Origin: an uncultured Sutterella sp.
GTDB lineage: Bacteria; Pseudomonadota; Gammaproteobacteria; Burkholderiales; Burkholderiaceae_F
DNA: 64,000 bases
Direction: 5' to 3'
Assembly (NCBI GenBank): GCA_900544345.1
Contig: UQUR01000001.1
Coordinates: 241,783 to 305,782, forward strand
Shown here: positions 51,306-60,136 of the stretch, piece after piece
How the letters are laid out: each line of letters opens with the position of its first letter
Numbering within the stretch: the first letter of the stretch is position 1
Notes under the pieces: model-generated
Databases searched by the model: none
The model's input: only the letters and a program-made list of their open reading frames with translations
What the model was told of the DNA's origin: nothing
Position numbers and translations under genes: made by a program

Positions 51306-52196
51306 ATGGGACTCAAAATTGATGAAATTCGCTCCTTTGTTGCTGTCGCTGAAACAGGGTCATTTTCAGCAGCTGCCAGACGCTTGCGTAGGGCTCAATC
51401 CGTTGTTTCAATGCATATTGCGGGCTTTGAAGCTGAACTTGGTTATGCACTTTTTGACAGAACCCCGAAACCCGTTTTGACTGCAAGGGGTTCAGAGCTT
51501 TTGATCAGTGCAAAACGAGTATTGGTTGAAGCTGAACGTTTAGAAAACCGCGCCTTAGCCTTGTCAGATGTTCAAACTCCCTCTTTATATATGGGTATCG
51601 ACCTAGTACTCGAAGCCCCTATGATGATTGACTGGCTTAGAAATTTTGCAAAGGCCTTCCCCTCAGTGAGACTACAGGTGGAAAATATCAGTAGCTCGGA
51701 AGCTAAATGGTTTTTTACTAAAACCGGTATGAATCTGGCTTTGGTTTTTTCCTCCGAACCAGCATTAGAGAGCGAAGAAATTGTTCTTGGCCACTCCCCT
51801 TTATCCATTGTAGTTTCTAAGAATCATCCGCTTGCCGCTATACCGCATCTTACGGTTGATGATCTTAGACGTTACCGGCAGATCGTGGTTTATGCCCGCG
51901 ATCCCCAAACCTCTTCGGTGCCACATGTTATTAATAATGATCATTGGGAAGTTGACAGTGGTCTTTGGGCGTTGGGATTGGCAGCTCGGGGTGTCGGATG
52001 GGCTGTTTTGCCGAAGTTTCTGCTTTTGGGCCAGTCGCCCTTTAAAAATGCAGTGGTTACGCTACAGTCGCCTTTTGCGCTTGAAGCTCAACGGCTTGTT
52101 CTTAGAAATAAAAAAGGCGAGGTAAGTGTCAATATATTGAAATGGTGGTCACAGATGATTGAGCGCTATAAAGATAAATTAGGCTTAGAAGGCTGA
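51306..52196 (+). CDS. LysR-family transcriptional regulator
   Basis: This 296-residue regulator has the N-terminal winged HTH (IDEIRSFVAVAETGSFSAAA, ARRLRRAQSVVSMHIAG, LFDRTPKPVLTARG) and a periplasmic-binding-like effector domain (about 90–290). It lies divergent from an MFS gene and upstream of a flavodoxin-fold reductase and ElaA. It probably regulates the divergent transporter and/or the reductase. The effector cannot be predicted. Confidence 0.9.
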   Translation: MGLKIDEIRSFVAVAETGSFSAAARRLRRAQSVVSMHIAGFEAELGYALFDRTPKPVLTARGSELLISAKRVLVEAERLENRALALSDVQTPSLYMGIDLVLEAPMMIDWLRNFAKAFPSVRLQVENISSSEAKWFFTKTGMNLALVFSSEPALESEEIVLGHSPLSIVVSKNHPLAAIPHLTVDDLRRYRQIVVYARDPQTSSVPHVINNDHWEVDSGLWALGLAARGVGWAVLPKFLLLGQSPFKNAVVTLQSPFALEAQRLVLRNKKGEVSVNILKWWSQMIERYKDKLGLEG

Positions 52197-52303
52197 GAAA
52201 CATATAGTGACGAAATAAGGCTATTAAAGTATTGGTTTGGACAATATTAAATTTCCTTTTTGTCTCATAATTAAAAGAAAGTTCCTTTGAAAGGAGGCAG
52301 AAA

Positions 52304-52852
52304 ATGAAAATTACTGTATTAATGGGCAGTCCCTATACAGACGGCAACAATGACAAATTGGTTAAAGCCTTTACGAAAGGCGCTAAAGAAGCCGGGCATG
52401 AAGTTGTACGCTTTAATGTGGCGGAAATGAACATTGAACCTTGCAGCAAGGCTTATTTTGATAAGCTCGCAGCTGGCGTTGAAGCCGATACCCCCGATAT
52501 GCAGAAAATTTTAGACAGTGTCTTTGAGTCGCAGGTGGTTGTTTTCTCCACTCCCCTTTACTACTATGGGATGACTTCTCAATTAAAAGCTGTGCTTGAT
52601 CATTTCAATTCCAGAAAAGCAGAATTTACAAAGCAGTCTAAATCTGCGATTTTGCTGGCAAATTGCGGGGGATCGGCTCCCTGGAGTATGAACGGTATTC
52701 TGATTCACTTCGACTGCTTCCTGCGTTTTTTGCACTGGCGTGATGGCGGCCATGCTTTAGCTTACGGCTTGGCCGAGCAAACGATTGAATCAACAGGAGC
52801 TCTGGCAGAAGCCTATAAGTTAGGTTTAAATGCTACAGCTCAGGTCAGATAG
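52304..52852 (+). CDS. NAD(P)H-dependent FMN reductase-like flavodoxin-fold protein
   Basis: This 182-residue protein has the flavodoxin/NADPH FMN reductase fold: MKITVLMGSPYTDGNNDKLV (phosphate loop GSP-x-x-x-GN), VVFSTPLYYYGMTSQLKAVLD with the FMN-binding YY and LLANCGGSAPWSMNG. An AAAGGAGG site precedes the start. It may reduce quinones, nitro compounds or aldehyde-derived substrates. It is next to a LysR gene and ElaA, and the fragment at 49543 derives from a paralogue. Confidence 0.86.
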   Translation: MKITVLMGSPYTDGNNDKLVKAFTKGAKEAGHEVVRFNVAEMNIEPCSKAYFDKLAAGVEADTPDMQKILDSVFESQVVVFSTPLYYYGMTSQLKAVLDHFNSRKAEFTKQSKSAILLANCGGSAPWSMNGILIHFDCFLRFLHWRDGGHALAYGLAEQTIESTGALAEAYKLGLNATAQVR

Positions 52853-52856
52853 TTTT

Positions 52857-53294
52857 ATGCGACGTATTCTTAAATCATTTTCTCAATTGAGCGCAGATGA
52901 GCTTTTTGCTATCTACAAGCTCCGTGTTGCTGTTTTTGTCGTTGAGCAGAAGTGTGCCTATCAGGAAGTCGATGAGGTAGACAAGGCTTCGTATCATCTT
53001 TGGTATGAGGACGAAGATGGTATTGAAGCCTATCTGCGAATTATTCCTGCGGGGCTGACTCGTAAAGAAGTTTCTCTTGGAAGAGTCATTGCGGTTAAGC
53101 GTCGATGTGGTTTAGGCACCAAGATTGTCTCAGACGCGATTAGTTTCGCAAAAAAAGAATTAAAAGCAAAAGAAATTGTTATCGAGGCTCAGACTTATGT
53201 GAAGTCGCTCTATGAGCAATTAGGCTTTAGGGTGGAGTCTGAAGAATTTTTCGAAGACGGCATCCCACATGTACAGATGCGCCTAATGCTTTAA
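52857..53294 (+). CDS. elaA: ElaA-like GNAT N-acetyltransferase
   Basis: This 145-residue acetyltransferase belongs to the GNAT fold with ElaA features: LRVAVFVVEQKCAYQEVDEVD and the acetyl-CoA pyrophosphate loop VIAVKRRCGLGTKIVSDAI, then YVKSLYEQLGFR and the final GIPHVQMRL. ATG at 52857 is chosen; upstream residues in frame come from the FMN reductase tail region and are not conserved. Acceptor unknown. It follows the reductase gene by four bases. Confidence 0.87.
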   Translation: MRRILKSFSQLSADELFAIYKLRVAVFVVEQKCAYQEVDEVDKASYHLWYEDEDGIEAYLRIIPAGLTRKEVSLGRVIAVKRRCGLGTKIVSDAISFAKKELKAKEIVIEAQTYVKSLYEQLGFRVESEEFFEDGIPHVQMRLML

Positions 53295-53369
53295 AAAATG
53301 TTGTTAAAGTGCAGACAAATTGATTTGAACCTGATAAAATTCTCCGCCTAACGTTCGTTAGATACCTTT

Positions 53370-53444
53370 AGGGGCATAGCACAATGGTTAGTGTACTCGG
53401 CTCTGAACCGAGGTATCTTGGTTCGATTCCAAGTGCCCCCGCCA
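53370..53444 (+). tRNA. tRNA-Gln(CTG)
   Basis: A 75-base tRNA with encoded CCA. The anticodon stem CTCGG/CCGAG holds loop CTCTGAA with anticodon CTG, reading CAG for glutamine. The T arm is CTTGG-TTCGATT-CCAAG and the discriminator base is G. The first acceptor pair would be A1–C72, a mismatch; the remaining six pairs are perfect. Weak or absent 1–72 pairing is a known feature of tRNA-Gln recognition. Confidence 0.92.
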
Positions 53445-53679
53445 CTTTCTTGATTTCCCATTCAATTTTTCTACAACTAATCTGACAGAGTGTCTTTTTT
53501 GCACTTTCGGTACATATAAAAAACGAATCTCCTTGAGCCGTTTCTCCAAAAGAGCTGTTTTAATAACGAAATGTTACATTTTTATTGGTTTCAGAGCCCA
53601 ATATTTTGTGTTTTAAACATTGATCTTAGGGTTAATTACATAACAGTGAGAAATAAAGTTCTCTAAAATGCCCAGCAAA

Positions 53680-53712
53680 TGTCATATTCGTGTCATACTC
53701 ATGTCATATTTT
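53680..53712. promoter_or_regulatory. Three 11-bp direct repeats upstream of tctBAC
   Basis: TGTCATATTCG, TGTCATACTCA and TGTCATATTTT are three tandem copies starting at 53680, 53691 and 53702, with core TGTCATA. The 11-bp period places them on one face of the helix. They lie 53 bases before the tctB start and are a likely regulator binding site. Confidence 0.6.
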
Positions 53713-53765
53713 GTGTTTGGGATGACCGTGTGCGGCATTATCTCCCGTAACTTTTTTCTCATATC

Positions 53766-54215
53766 ATGAAAAAATCTGACATACCGGTTGTCTGTATTAT
53801 TTATGCGATCGCTATCGCATTTTTAATCATGACACTGCAGTTGCCCGAGGCTGCTCAGGTCTATCCGATGGTTCTGATTTCTGCGCTGATCCTCGTTAAC
53901 ACACTCTACCTTATCCGAACTTTTCTGCATTATCGGCAAGATCACCACATTGAAGACGACTATCCAATTATTTTTAAAGGATTTTTGTCGTTTCAATTTT
54001 TTGGTGTCTTCATCTCCATCGTAGCCTACCTAGTCTTGATGTACTTCTTCGGCTACTATGTCTCGACAGTTTTATATCTGGCGGGCTCCCTGCTCTTTTT
54101 GAAGGTGCCGATGAAATTTAACCTGATGACCGTTGTTGTGATGGTTATCATGGTTGCAGTCGTTTTCTCGTACTTCCTGAAGGTTCCCCTTCCAGAAGGT
54201 CTCATTTTCGGATAA
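53766..54215 (+). CDS. tctB: TctB-family small membrane subunit of a tripartite tricarboxylate transporter
   Basis: This 149-residue protein has four hydrophobic segments and the TctB pattern: an N-terminal helix MKKSDIPVVCIIYAIAIAFL and a conserved FFGYYVSTVLYLAGSLLFL. It forms the small membrane part of the TTT carrier with TctA. It is the first gene of tctBAC. No strong ribosome site precedes the ATG. Confidence 0.84.
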   Translation: MKKSDIPVVCIIYAIAIAFLIMTLQLPEAAQVYPMVLISALILVNTLYLIRTFLHYRQDHHIEDDYPIIFKGFLSFQFFGVFISIVAYLVLMYFFGYYVSTVLYLAGSLLFLKVPMKFNLMTVVVMVIMVAVVFSYFLKVPLPEGLIFG

Positions 54216-54227
54216 AAGGAGCATGGC

Positions 54228-55733
54228 ATGTTAGAGACTTTATCTTTAATGGGGGCGGGTTTCATTAATGCCTTCTCGCCGCTGAACCTTTTAGCCATGA
54301 TCGCTTCGACAGCGCTCGGAATTACAATCGGCTGTTTGCCGGGCCTTTCTGCCGCTATGGGTGTGGCTTTGCTTTTGCCGGTGACCTTCGGTATGGATCC
54401 TGCAACCGGTCTGATTGTGTTGGGTGGCATTTATTGCGGCGCAATCTTTGGCGGCTCCATCAGTGCGATTTTGATTCATACGCCAGGTACGCCCGCATCG
54501 GCCGCAACCGCTATTGAAGGCTATAAGCTTACGCTCAAAGGACAAGCAGCTAAGGCACTCACTGTTGCGTGTTTCGCCTCATTCTGTGGTGGCCTTTTGA
54601 GTTGCATTTCGCTTTATTTCTTCTCCCCGCTTTTAGCTGAACTCACCATGCAGTTTAAGAGCCCGGAATATTTTTGGCTCTCGATTTTCGGTTTAACAAT
54701 TATTGCCGGGGTGTCCAGTCGCTCAATTTTAAAAGGTCTGATGTCTGGTATCTTGGGTCTTTTAATTTCTACAATTGGCATGGATCCGATGGAAGGAGTA
54801 GAGCGCTATATGTTTGGTGTCAGCACACTTTATAACGGTGTGAATGTCACCTGTGCCCTAATTGGTCTTTTCTCCATGTCTCAAGTGTTGATTTTGGCTG
54901 AAAAGAAAATCGTAGAACGTGCTAAAGCGGCTAAGATCAAAGATAAGCTCACGCTCACTAAGGGTGAAGTAAAGCGCATTATGCCCACGATTACCCGCTC
55001 ATGGATTATCGGCAACATCTTGGGCATTTTGCCAGGAGCTGGGGCAACCATAGCCTGCTTTATGGGTTATAACGAAGCTCGTCGTTTTTCTAAGCACAAA
55101 GAAGAATTCGGTACGGGTTCAATTGAGGGTGTAGCAGGATCTGAAGCAGCTAATAATGCTGTGACGGGCGGCTCTTTGATTCCGACGCTTACCTTGGGTA
55201 TCCCGGGTGAATCCGTGACAGCTGTGCTGATGGGTGGACTGATTATTCATGGTTTACAGCCTGGCCCCGAACTCTTTACAACCTATGCCGACATGACCTA
55301 CACGTTCTTTGCAGGTTTCGTGCTCGTTCAGTTTGCTATGCTGGCGATCGGTCTTTGGGGGTGCAAGATTTTTGCCAATATCGCACGACTTTCAGACGCT
55401 ATTTTGATTCCTTCTATTGTGGTGCTCTGTGTTGTGGGTTCCTACGCGATCAATAACAATATCGTCGAAGTAATCATCATGTGTATTTTTGGTGTGATCG
55501 GTTACCTCGTGCGTAAGTTTGATTTAAATGCAGCAGCCATTGTGCTCGGTCTGATTTTAGGACCGATCGGTGAAAACGGTTTACGCCGCTCGTTGATGTT
55601 AAGTGACGGCGATCCCTCAATTTTATTTGCAACTCCTCTTTGCTGGATGCTTATTGCGCTTTGCGTTGTTGGCATCTTCTCTCCCCTTTTCATGGGGCGG
55701 GTCGAAAAAGACATGGTTGCCAAACATAAATAG
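54228..55733 (+). CDS. tctA: TctA-family large membrane subunit
   Basis: This 501-residue permease has about 12 membrane helices and the diagnostic TctA motifs: ITIGCLPGLSAAMGVALLLP (first conserved G-rich repeat), GTPASAATAIEGYKL, GNILGILPGAGATIACFMGY (second repeat), SEAANNAVTGGSLIPTLTLG and IPGESVTAVLMGG. It moves carboxylates such as citrate using the membrane potential, once they are delivered by the TctC receptor. AAAGGAG precedes its ATG. Confidence 0.94.
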   Translation: MLETLSLMGAGFINAFSPLNLLAMIASTALGITIGCLPGLSAAMGVALLLPVTFGMDPATGLIVLGGIYCGAIFGGSISAILIHTPGTPASAATAIEGYKLTLKGQAAKALTVACFASFCGGLLSCISLYFFSPLLAELTMQFKSPEYFWLSIFGLTIIAGVSSRSILKGLMSGILGLLISTIGMDPMEGVERYMFGVSTLYNGVNVTCALIGLFSMSQVLILAEKKIVERAKAAKIKDKLTLTKGEVKRIMPTITRSWIIGNILGILPGAGATIACFMGYNEARRFSKHKEEFGTGSIEGVAGSEAANNAVTGGSLIPTLTLGIPGESVTAVLMGGLIIHGLQPGPELFTTYADMTYTFFAGFVLVQFAMLAIGLWGCKIFANIARLSDAILIPSIVVLCVVGSYAINNNIVEVIIMCIFGVIGYLVRKFDLNAAAIVLGLILGPIGENGLRRSLMLSDGDPSILFATPLCWMLIALCVVGIFSPLFMGRVEKDMVAKHK

Positions 55734-55742
55734 AGTTTTTGA

Positions 55743-55777
55743 CGATCAGGGTAAATGCCGGACCTTTATCCTGATCG
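55743..55777 (+). other. Intercistronic hairpin tctA–tctC
   Basis: CGATCAGG (55743–55750) pairs with CCTGATCG (55770–55777), with no U tract after it. Such a stem could protect the tctA message end or adjust expression of tctC relative to tctA. Confidence 0.5.
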
Positions 55778-55828
55778 AACAGTAAACGGCCCGGAAGAAT
55801 GATTAAGAAATCATCAAAGGAGTTGAAA

Positions 55829-56773
55829 ATGAAAAAATTAGCCTTAGCTTTGGCCGTGGCCATGGCGATTCCGCTTTCCGCCCAGGCTTGGACACCGGAA
55901 AAGGATGTGAGCGTCATCGTTGCCTACAAGGCAGGTTCCGGCACGGATACGGGTGCACGCCTTTTGATGACGCTCACCGAAAAGGAAATCGGCAAGGCTA
56001 TGATCATCAATAATCTTCCGGGAGCTGACGGTAAGATCGGTTGGACAAAACTTGTGAACTCCAAGCCTGACGGTTACACGATCGGTTATATTAATTTGCC
56101 AACCTTTACTACTTTGGCTAACGAAAAAAACGCTCCGTTTAAGATTACTCAAATTGATCCGATTGCTAATCACCTGACAGAAACCGGTGTTGTTGTGGTG
56201 CGCGCAGACAGTAAGTGGCAGAGTCTGCAGGATTTGGTGAAAGAAGCCAAAGCCAATGATAAGCTTCGCTGCTCTACAAACGGTGTGAAAGCATCTAACC
56301 ACACAGCCGCTCAGCTTCTGTCCCAAAGTGCGGGCTTTAAGTACAAAGCTGTACCTTACGGTGGCACGGCTGACCAACTAATGGCTCTGCGTCAGGGTGA
56401 GGTGGACTTCTCTTGCGCTAAGATTGCCGACGTTGCAAAACTTCTGGAAGGCGACAAACCCGAACTGCGTCTTTTGGGTGTTTTCGATACGAAGCGTCTT
56501 GAAGCTTATCCCAATGTGCCAACATTGGGTGAATTAGGTTACTACGATCAATGGTACGGCTCGGCTCGCGCTATTGTGGCACCGGCCGGTATGCCTGAAG
56601 ATGTGTTGAAATACTGGGTAGAAACTTTCAGCAAGGTTTTAAATGACCCGGCTGTCAAAGAAGCTCACGAAAAGGGCGGTTTGACGATTGACTACAAGGA
56701 CAACAAGGCTTTAGGCGAATTGATTAAGGCTCAAGACGTTTTTGCCAAGGAAGTGATCTCTAAGCTCTACTAA
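55829..56773 (+). CDS. tctC: TctC-family periplasmic substrate-binding receptor (Bug type)
   Basis: This 314-residue receptor has a signal peptide (MKKLALALAVAMAIPLSAQA) and the Bug/TctC body: VSVIVAYKAGSGTDTGARLL, IINNLPGADGKIGWTKL, KPDGYTIGYINLPTF and FSCAKIADVAKLLEGDKPEL. Bug proteins deliver carboxylates to TctAB. ATG at 55829 follows AAAGGAG; an in-frame start at 55799 lies upstream of it. A terminator follows. Confidence 0.93.
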   Translation: MKKLALALAVAMAIPLSAQAWTPEKDVSVIVAYKAGSGTDTGARLLMTLTEKEIGKAMIINNLPGADGKIGWTKLVNSKPDGYTIGYINLPTFTTLANEKNAPFKITQIDPIANHLTETGVVVVRADSKWQSLQDLVKEAKANDKLRCSTNGVKASNHTAAQLLSQSAGFKYKAVPYGGTADQLMALRQGEVDFSCAKIADVAKLLEGDKPELRLLGVFDTKRLEAYPNVPTLGELGYYDQWYGSARAIVAPAGMPEDVLKYWVETFSKVLNDPAVKEAHEKGGLTIDYKDNKALGELIKAQDVFAKEVISKLY

Positions 56774-56815
56774 TTGATAACTGCCGGCACAAGTGCTGGC
56801 CGGACTACTAGGTAA

Positions 56816-56856
56816 ATACGCTCCGAAGGTATACACTGAGGAGCGTATATTTTTTA
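56816..56856 (+). terminator. Rho-independent terminator of tctBAC
   Basis: ATACGCTCC (56816–56824) pairs with GGAGCGTAT (56840–56848), followed by ATTTTTTAT. Confidence 0.85.
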
Positions 56857-56866
56857 TCTTGTGCTC

Positions 56867-58042
56867 ATGTCTGAAGTTTTTTTTAAGCAACGCTCAACTC
56901 CCCTCACGGTGTTTGCAGCGCTTTTGATGACAATATTAGTGATGAGGGGACCTATTACCTGTGTGGGAGCCGTTGCTGACGAAATTATCGAGGCTCTTGG
57001 CATCGGTTACCCAGCTTACGGTTTTTTGTCTGCATTACCCATTGCATGTTTCGGTTTATTTTGTGCTGCAGCACCTGCGATGAGTCATCGTTTTGGGCTA
57101 ATTGGCACTCTTTTGATTTCTCTGGCTTTGGTATTTGTTGGGGCTTTAGGCAGACTCCTGCCCTTTTATGCCACGATGCTCTTTGCAACAGGTCTGATCG
57201 GAGTCGGCATTGCCCTTTTAAATGTTCTGATGCCGGTTCTTTTGCGGGATTATTTTCCTAATAATATTCCTCTTGTTATGGGGGTATTTACCGGATTTAT
57301 TGGTTTTTCAGGATCAATAGGCGCCTATTTTTCCGTTCCCCTTTTTTATGCAATGAATTCTCTGCTTGGTCCTTTGGGATTATGGGTTCTCATGGCAGGG
57401 ACAGCGCTTCTGAGTTGGTTTTTAGTGCCCAAGCGCAAAAAAATTAGTGTTTCTGGCGGCCTTTTTGATTGGTCGTTACTTAAAAAGCCGCTAACCTGGG
57501 CAGTGATTTTTGTAATGGGCATGCAGTCGCTCACCATTTATACAACAGTTGCATGGTTGCCAACCATATTGGGTACTTTAGGATTTTCTGCTTCAACTGC
57601 TGGTTTAGGTTCTGCGGTCTTTTTATTAGTCAGTGCTCCTGCGAGTATTCTCACCGCTGCTTATATTAAGCTTGTAAGAGGTGAACGCCCTGCAGCGCTT
57701 ATTATGACCGCAAGTTTTGCTCTCGGCATTGTTCTTTGGCTTGCGGGCGGCGCAATGTCCTTTGTAGGCTGTGTTTTAGCAGGAATTCCTCAAGGCATCA
57801 CGTTTAGCATGGCGATGATTTTGATGGCTCAGAAAACTAATAATCTTTCTGAACTATTAGTTATCTCTAGCTTAGCTCAGGGGATCGGCTATGTGCTAGC
57901 TGGCTTTGGACCTTTTATTTGTGGTTTACTCTATCAAGGTGATGGAGACTGGGTCTCAGTGATTGCCTTTATGTTGGGAGCTGTGATCCTTTGGGGGGTG
58001 AGCGCCTGGTACGCATTCGGAGACCGAAAGCTTTTTGATTAG
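56867..58042 (+). CDS. MFS transporter, CynX/NimT type
   Basis: This 391-residue MFS protein has 12 helices and CynX-like features: MRGPITCVGAVADEI, FGLIGTLLISLALV, VLMPVLLRDYFPNNIPLVMG and IYTTVAWLPTILGTLGFSA. CynX/NimT proteins move cyanate, nitroimidazole or related small compounds; here the substrate is unknown. ATG at 56867 lies just after the tctC terminator, so the gene is transcribed separately. Confidence 0.86.
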   Translation: MSEVFFKQRSTPLTVFAALLMTILVMRGPITCVGAVADEIIEALGIGYPAYGFLSALPIACFGLFCAAAPAMSHRFGLIGTLLISLALVFVGALGRLLPFYATMLFATGLIGVGIALLNVLMPVLLRDYFPNNIPLVMGVFTGFIGFSGSIGAYFSVPLFYAMNSLLGPLGLWVLMAGTALLSWFLVPKRKKISVSGGLFDWSLLKKPLTWAVIFVMGMQSLTIYTTVAWLPTILGTLGFSASTAGLGSAVFLLVSAPASILTAAYIKLVRGERPAALIMTASFALGIVLWLAGGAMSFVGCVLAGIPQGITFSMAMILMAQKTNNLSELLVISSLAQGIGYVLAGFGPFICGLLYQGDGDWVSVIAFMLGAVILWGVSAWYAFGDRKLFD

Positions 58043-58063
58043 GCGCTCACTGATATAGGTTTT

Positions 58064-58597
58064 TTAATTTTTGCCTTTGATGGATGGAAAATCTTCAAGA
58101 AGCTCTTCTGTCACATTTTCAGCCAATTTTTCGTAAGGCGGCTTGATTTTGTTGTACGCAGATGCGACAAGGTCTGTTGCTAAAGCGATGTGCCAATCGT
58201 CAAGCTGCGAGTTAGGCAGTGAATCAGACGAGTAGGTCTTTTTGTAAATTAACTTACCTTGAGCATCGTGCATTTCGTAGTGAACACGAAGCTTTGTGTA
58301 AGTGCCCAAGACCGCATAATTATTTTGGACGCCTTCAATTCTTGCCACGAGTTTGGCATCAGCGTCATTTGATTTAGGGGTTTCCTGAAGGACGTTATAG
58401 CCCTTCTCTTTTAACCCTTTTTGGGTCTTTTGAAGTAAAACTTGATAAATGTCGGACTCAACTTTGTTTTTAGGCAATCCCGTGTATACGAAGATGCTGT
58501 CGATTCCTTCAGTATTAATTTCCGGTTGATGCCCAAAGGTCGTGCAACCAGTTATAAGTACCGCACAGGCGGAGAGGGTCAAAAGCTTTGTACGCAT
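58064..58597 (-). CDS. Putative lipoprotein
   Basis: This 177-residue protein has a lipoprotein signal (MRTKLLTLSACAVLITGC, lipobox ITGC, Cys18). The mature part contains DSIFVYTGLPKNKVESDIYQ and ARIEGVQNNYAVLGTYTKLR, an alpha/beta pattern compatible with a small envelope lipoprotein. It is unrelated in sequence to the other lipoprotein at 23856. Function unknown. Confidence 0.75.
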   Translation of the reverse strand: MRTKLLTLSACAVLITGCTTFGHQPEINTEGIDSIFVYTGLPKNKVESDIYQVLLQKTQKGLKEKGYNVLQETPKSNDADAKLVARIEGVQNNYAVLGTYTKLRVHYEMHDAQGKLIYKKTYSSDSLPNSQLDDWHIALATDLVASAYNKIKPPYEKLAENVTEELLEDFPSIKGKN

Positions 58598-58783
58598 TGG
58601 CGAACTCCGTCAAAAATGTTATTGAAGTCCGCCATTTTAACTAAAAAACTCTATATTCTTTACCAAAAAATCGTAAAAAATATGAATTATCAATAAGTTA
58701 TAGAGCAATTATCATTTTTCAGACAATACTTTAAACTGGTTGAGTAAAGAGATTTGCAAGTAAATTAATCTTAAAGTCAAACT

Positions 58784-58920
58784 TCAAATCAGCAAACTTA
58801 AGGTGTTGGATGGGATGCTTTCCTTTAATACTTTTTCAAGTTCTTCTTTAGTTCGATTGACGAATGCCTCTTGAGGTTTTTGCCTTATTTTCTTTTTCTT
58901 AGAGATGCATTCTCAGCCAT
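58784..58920 (-). pseudogene. Frameshifted small gene, antitoxin-like
   Basis: An ATG at 58920 with a good AGGA ribosome site opens MAENASLRKRK and then meets TAA within an A-rich run. One frame over, coding continues as IRQKPQEAFVNRTKEELEKV and then ESIPSNTLSLLI with a stop. Joined, it would be about 45 residues, basic with a C-terminal helix, similar in size to antitoxin or RHH proteins. The frameshift lies at an AAAAAGAAAATAAGG run. Confidence 0.4.
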
Positions 58921-59110
58921 TTGATATTCCTATTCGTTTGCTATTTAGTAAACTCTAAAAAACTAAAGCCCCTAATTTTAAGTTTCTCTTTAAGATAGCC
59001 ATAATTTGTTTGATTTTTAGTAAGTTACGTCTTGTCTGAAGCTCTTCTTTAACTTTGAAACTGTTTTTAGTTGATAGGGATTTATTTAAATAGCTTCGCG
59101 CTCTTGAGTA
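58921..59110. other. Gene-free AT-rich stretch
   Basis: No gene or hairpin of note between the remnant and the GNAT gene. Together with 58598–58783 it forms a decayed region of about 510 bases. Confidence 0.35.
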
Positions 59111-59569
59111 TTAACGAAGATTCATTTTTAGATAAATCATGTCAATGAGTTGTCGGCCATTTTCAATTATTGGTTTTGAGTAATGATCAATAAAAAAATT
59201 AGGGACTCTATGGCTATATTCAAAACCACAATTTTTGTAAAAGCGAAGAGTTTGCTCATTTTCTCCAGTTCCGAGTATGAGCGTAGAGTATTGTTTACGG
59301 TAATGTGACACTATAAATTCAATCATGGTGCGGCCATAACCACGTTTTTGGCTATCGGTCCGTGTGGCTAGATTTTTAATTTCAACTGCATTCCCCTCTT
59401 CGGTAACCACACAAACCGTTTTTGCCTCACCCTCATCAAATAGGGCAAACAAATCGCCTCGATCAAGATAGCGCTCGACCATGGGCCACTCTTCATCACC
59501 CAAAAGCAGAAGATCTTTAAAGCAACGCTTTAATTGTCCCTGATTAGTGTTAAATCTTTGAATTTCCAT
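59111..59569 (-). CDS. GNAT-family N-acetyltransferase
   Basis: This 152-residue protein has the GNAT core: VVTEEGNAVEIKNLATRTDS leading to the acetyl-CoA loop QKRGYGRTMIEFIV and the strand LRFYKNCGFEYSHRV. It has the size of small single-domain acetyltransferases. The substrate is not evident. It follows the Nudix gene on the same strand by seven bases, so the two are likely cotranscribed. Confidence 0.83.
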   Translation of the reverse strand: MEIQRFNTNQGQLKRCFKDLLLLGDEEWPMVERYLDRGDLFALFDEGEAKTVCVVTEEGNAVEIKNLATRTDSQKRGYGRTMIEFIVSHYRKQYSTLILGTGENEQTLRFYKNCGFEYSHRVPNFFIDHYSKPIIENGRQLIDMIYLKMNLR

Positions 59570-59576
59570 TAAATAG

Positions 59577-59981
59577 TTAAAAATTATTGCATTGCTTTAA
59601 ATGACAGCGAACTTTTTCAATTAGACCTTGGTCAGCCGGTAACCAATCTACGGTATCAAGCGTTTCAAGGGTGAGCCACTTTGCTGCTTCATGCTCTTTG
59701 AGTACTAAGTGACCAGTTTTGACTGTGCAGAAGAAGCAATGCATGGTTAAATGAAATTTCGGATAATCATACTCAACCGTATCAATCAATTCTCCGACCT
59801 CGATTTCGGTGTCGAGTTCTTCCATAATTTCACGGACAAGGGCCTGCTGGGGTGTTTCGCCGGCTTCCATTTTTCCACCTGGGAATTCCCATCCGCCTTT
59901 TTGATCTCCGTATCCCCTTTTCGTTGCGAAAATCTTTTCGTTGTCACTAATAACTGCCGCTACAACTTCAATCTTTTTCAT
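59577..59981 (-). CDS. Nudix hydrolase, MutT-like
   Basis: This 134-residue protein has the Nudix box GGKMEAGETPQQALVREIME ending in EL (G-x5-E-x7-REUxEExGU) and the MutT-like start KKIEVVAAVISDNEKIFATK. It probably hydrolyses oxidised or other nucleoside triphosphates such as 8-oxo-dGTP. The ATG at 59981 is chosen since upstream in-frame residues are not conserved. It is followed by the GNAT gene. Confidence 0.87.
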   Translation of the reverse strand: MKKIEVVAAVISDNEKIFATKRGYGDQKGGWEFPGGKMEAGETPQQALVREIMEELDTEIEVGELIDTVEYDYPKFHLTMHCFFCTVKTGHLVLKEHEAAKWLTLETLDTVDWLPADQGLIEKVRCHLKQCNNF

Positions 59982-60136
59982 TTTGTACGTCCATAAACAA
60001 TTTAATTTGAGAGAAGAATAGCTAACAAGGTTTGCCTGCAATTATATTTCGAAGTAATAGAGAAACAACAATTTTGCCATCAGGGTTAATGCCTGTCAGA
60101 AGGCATTTAAAAATGGTACAGATAAGGCGTATGAAG

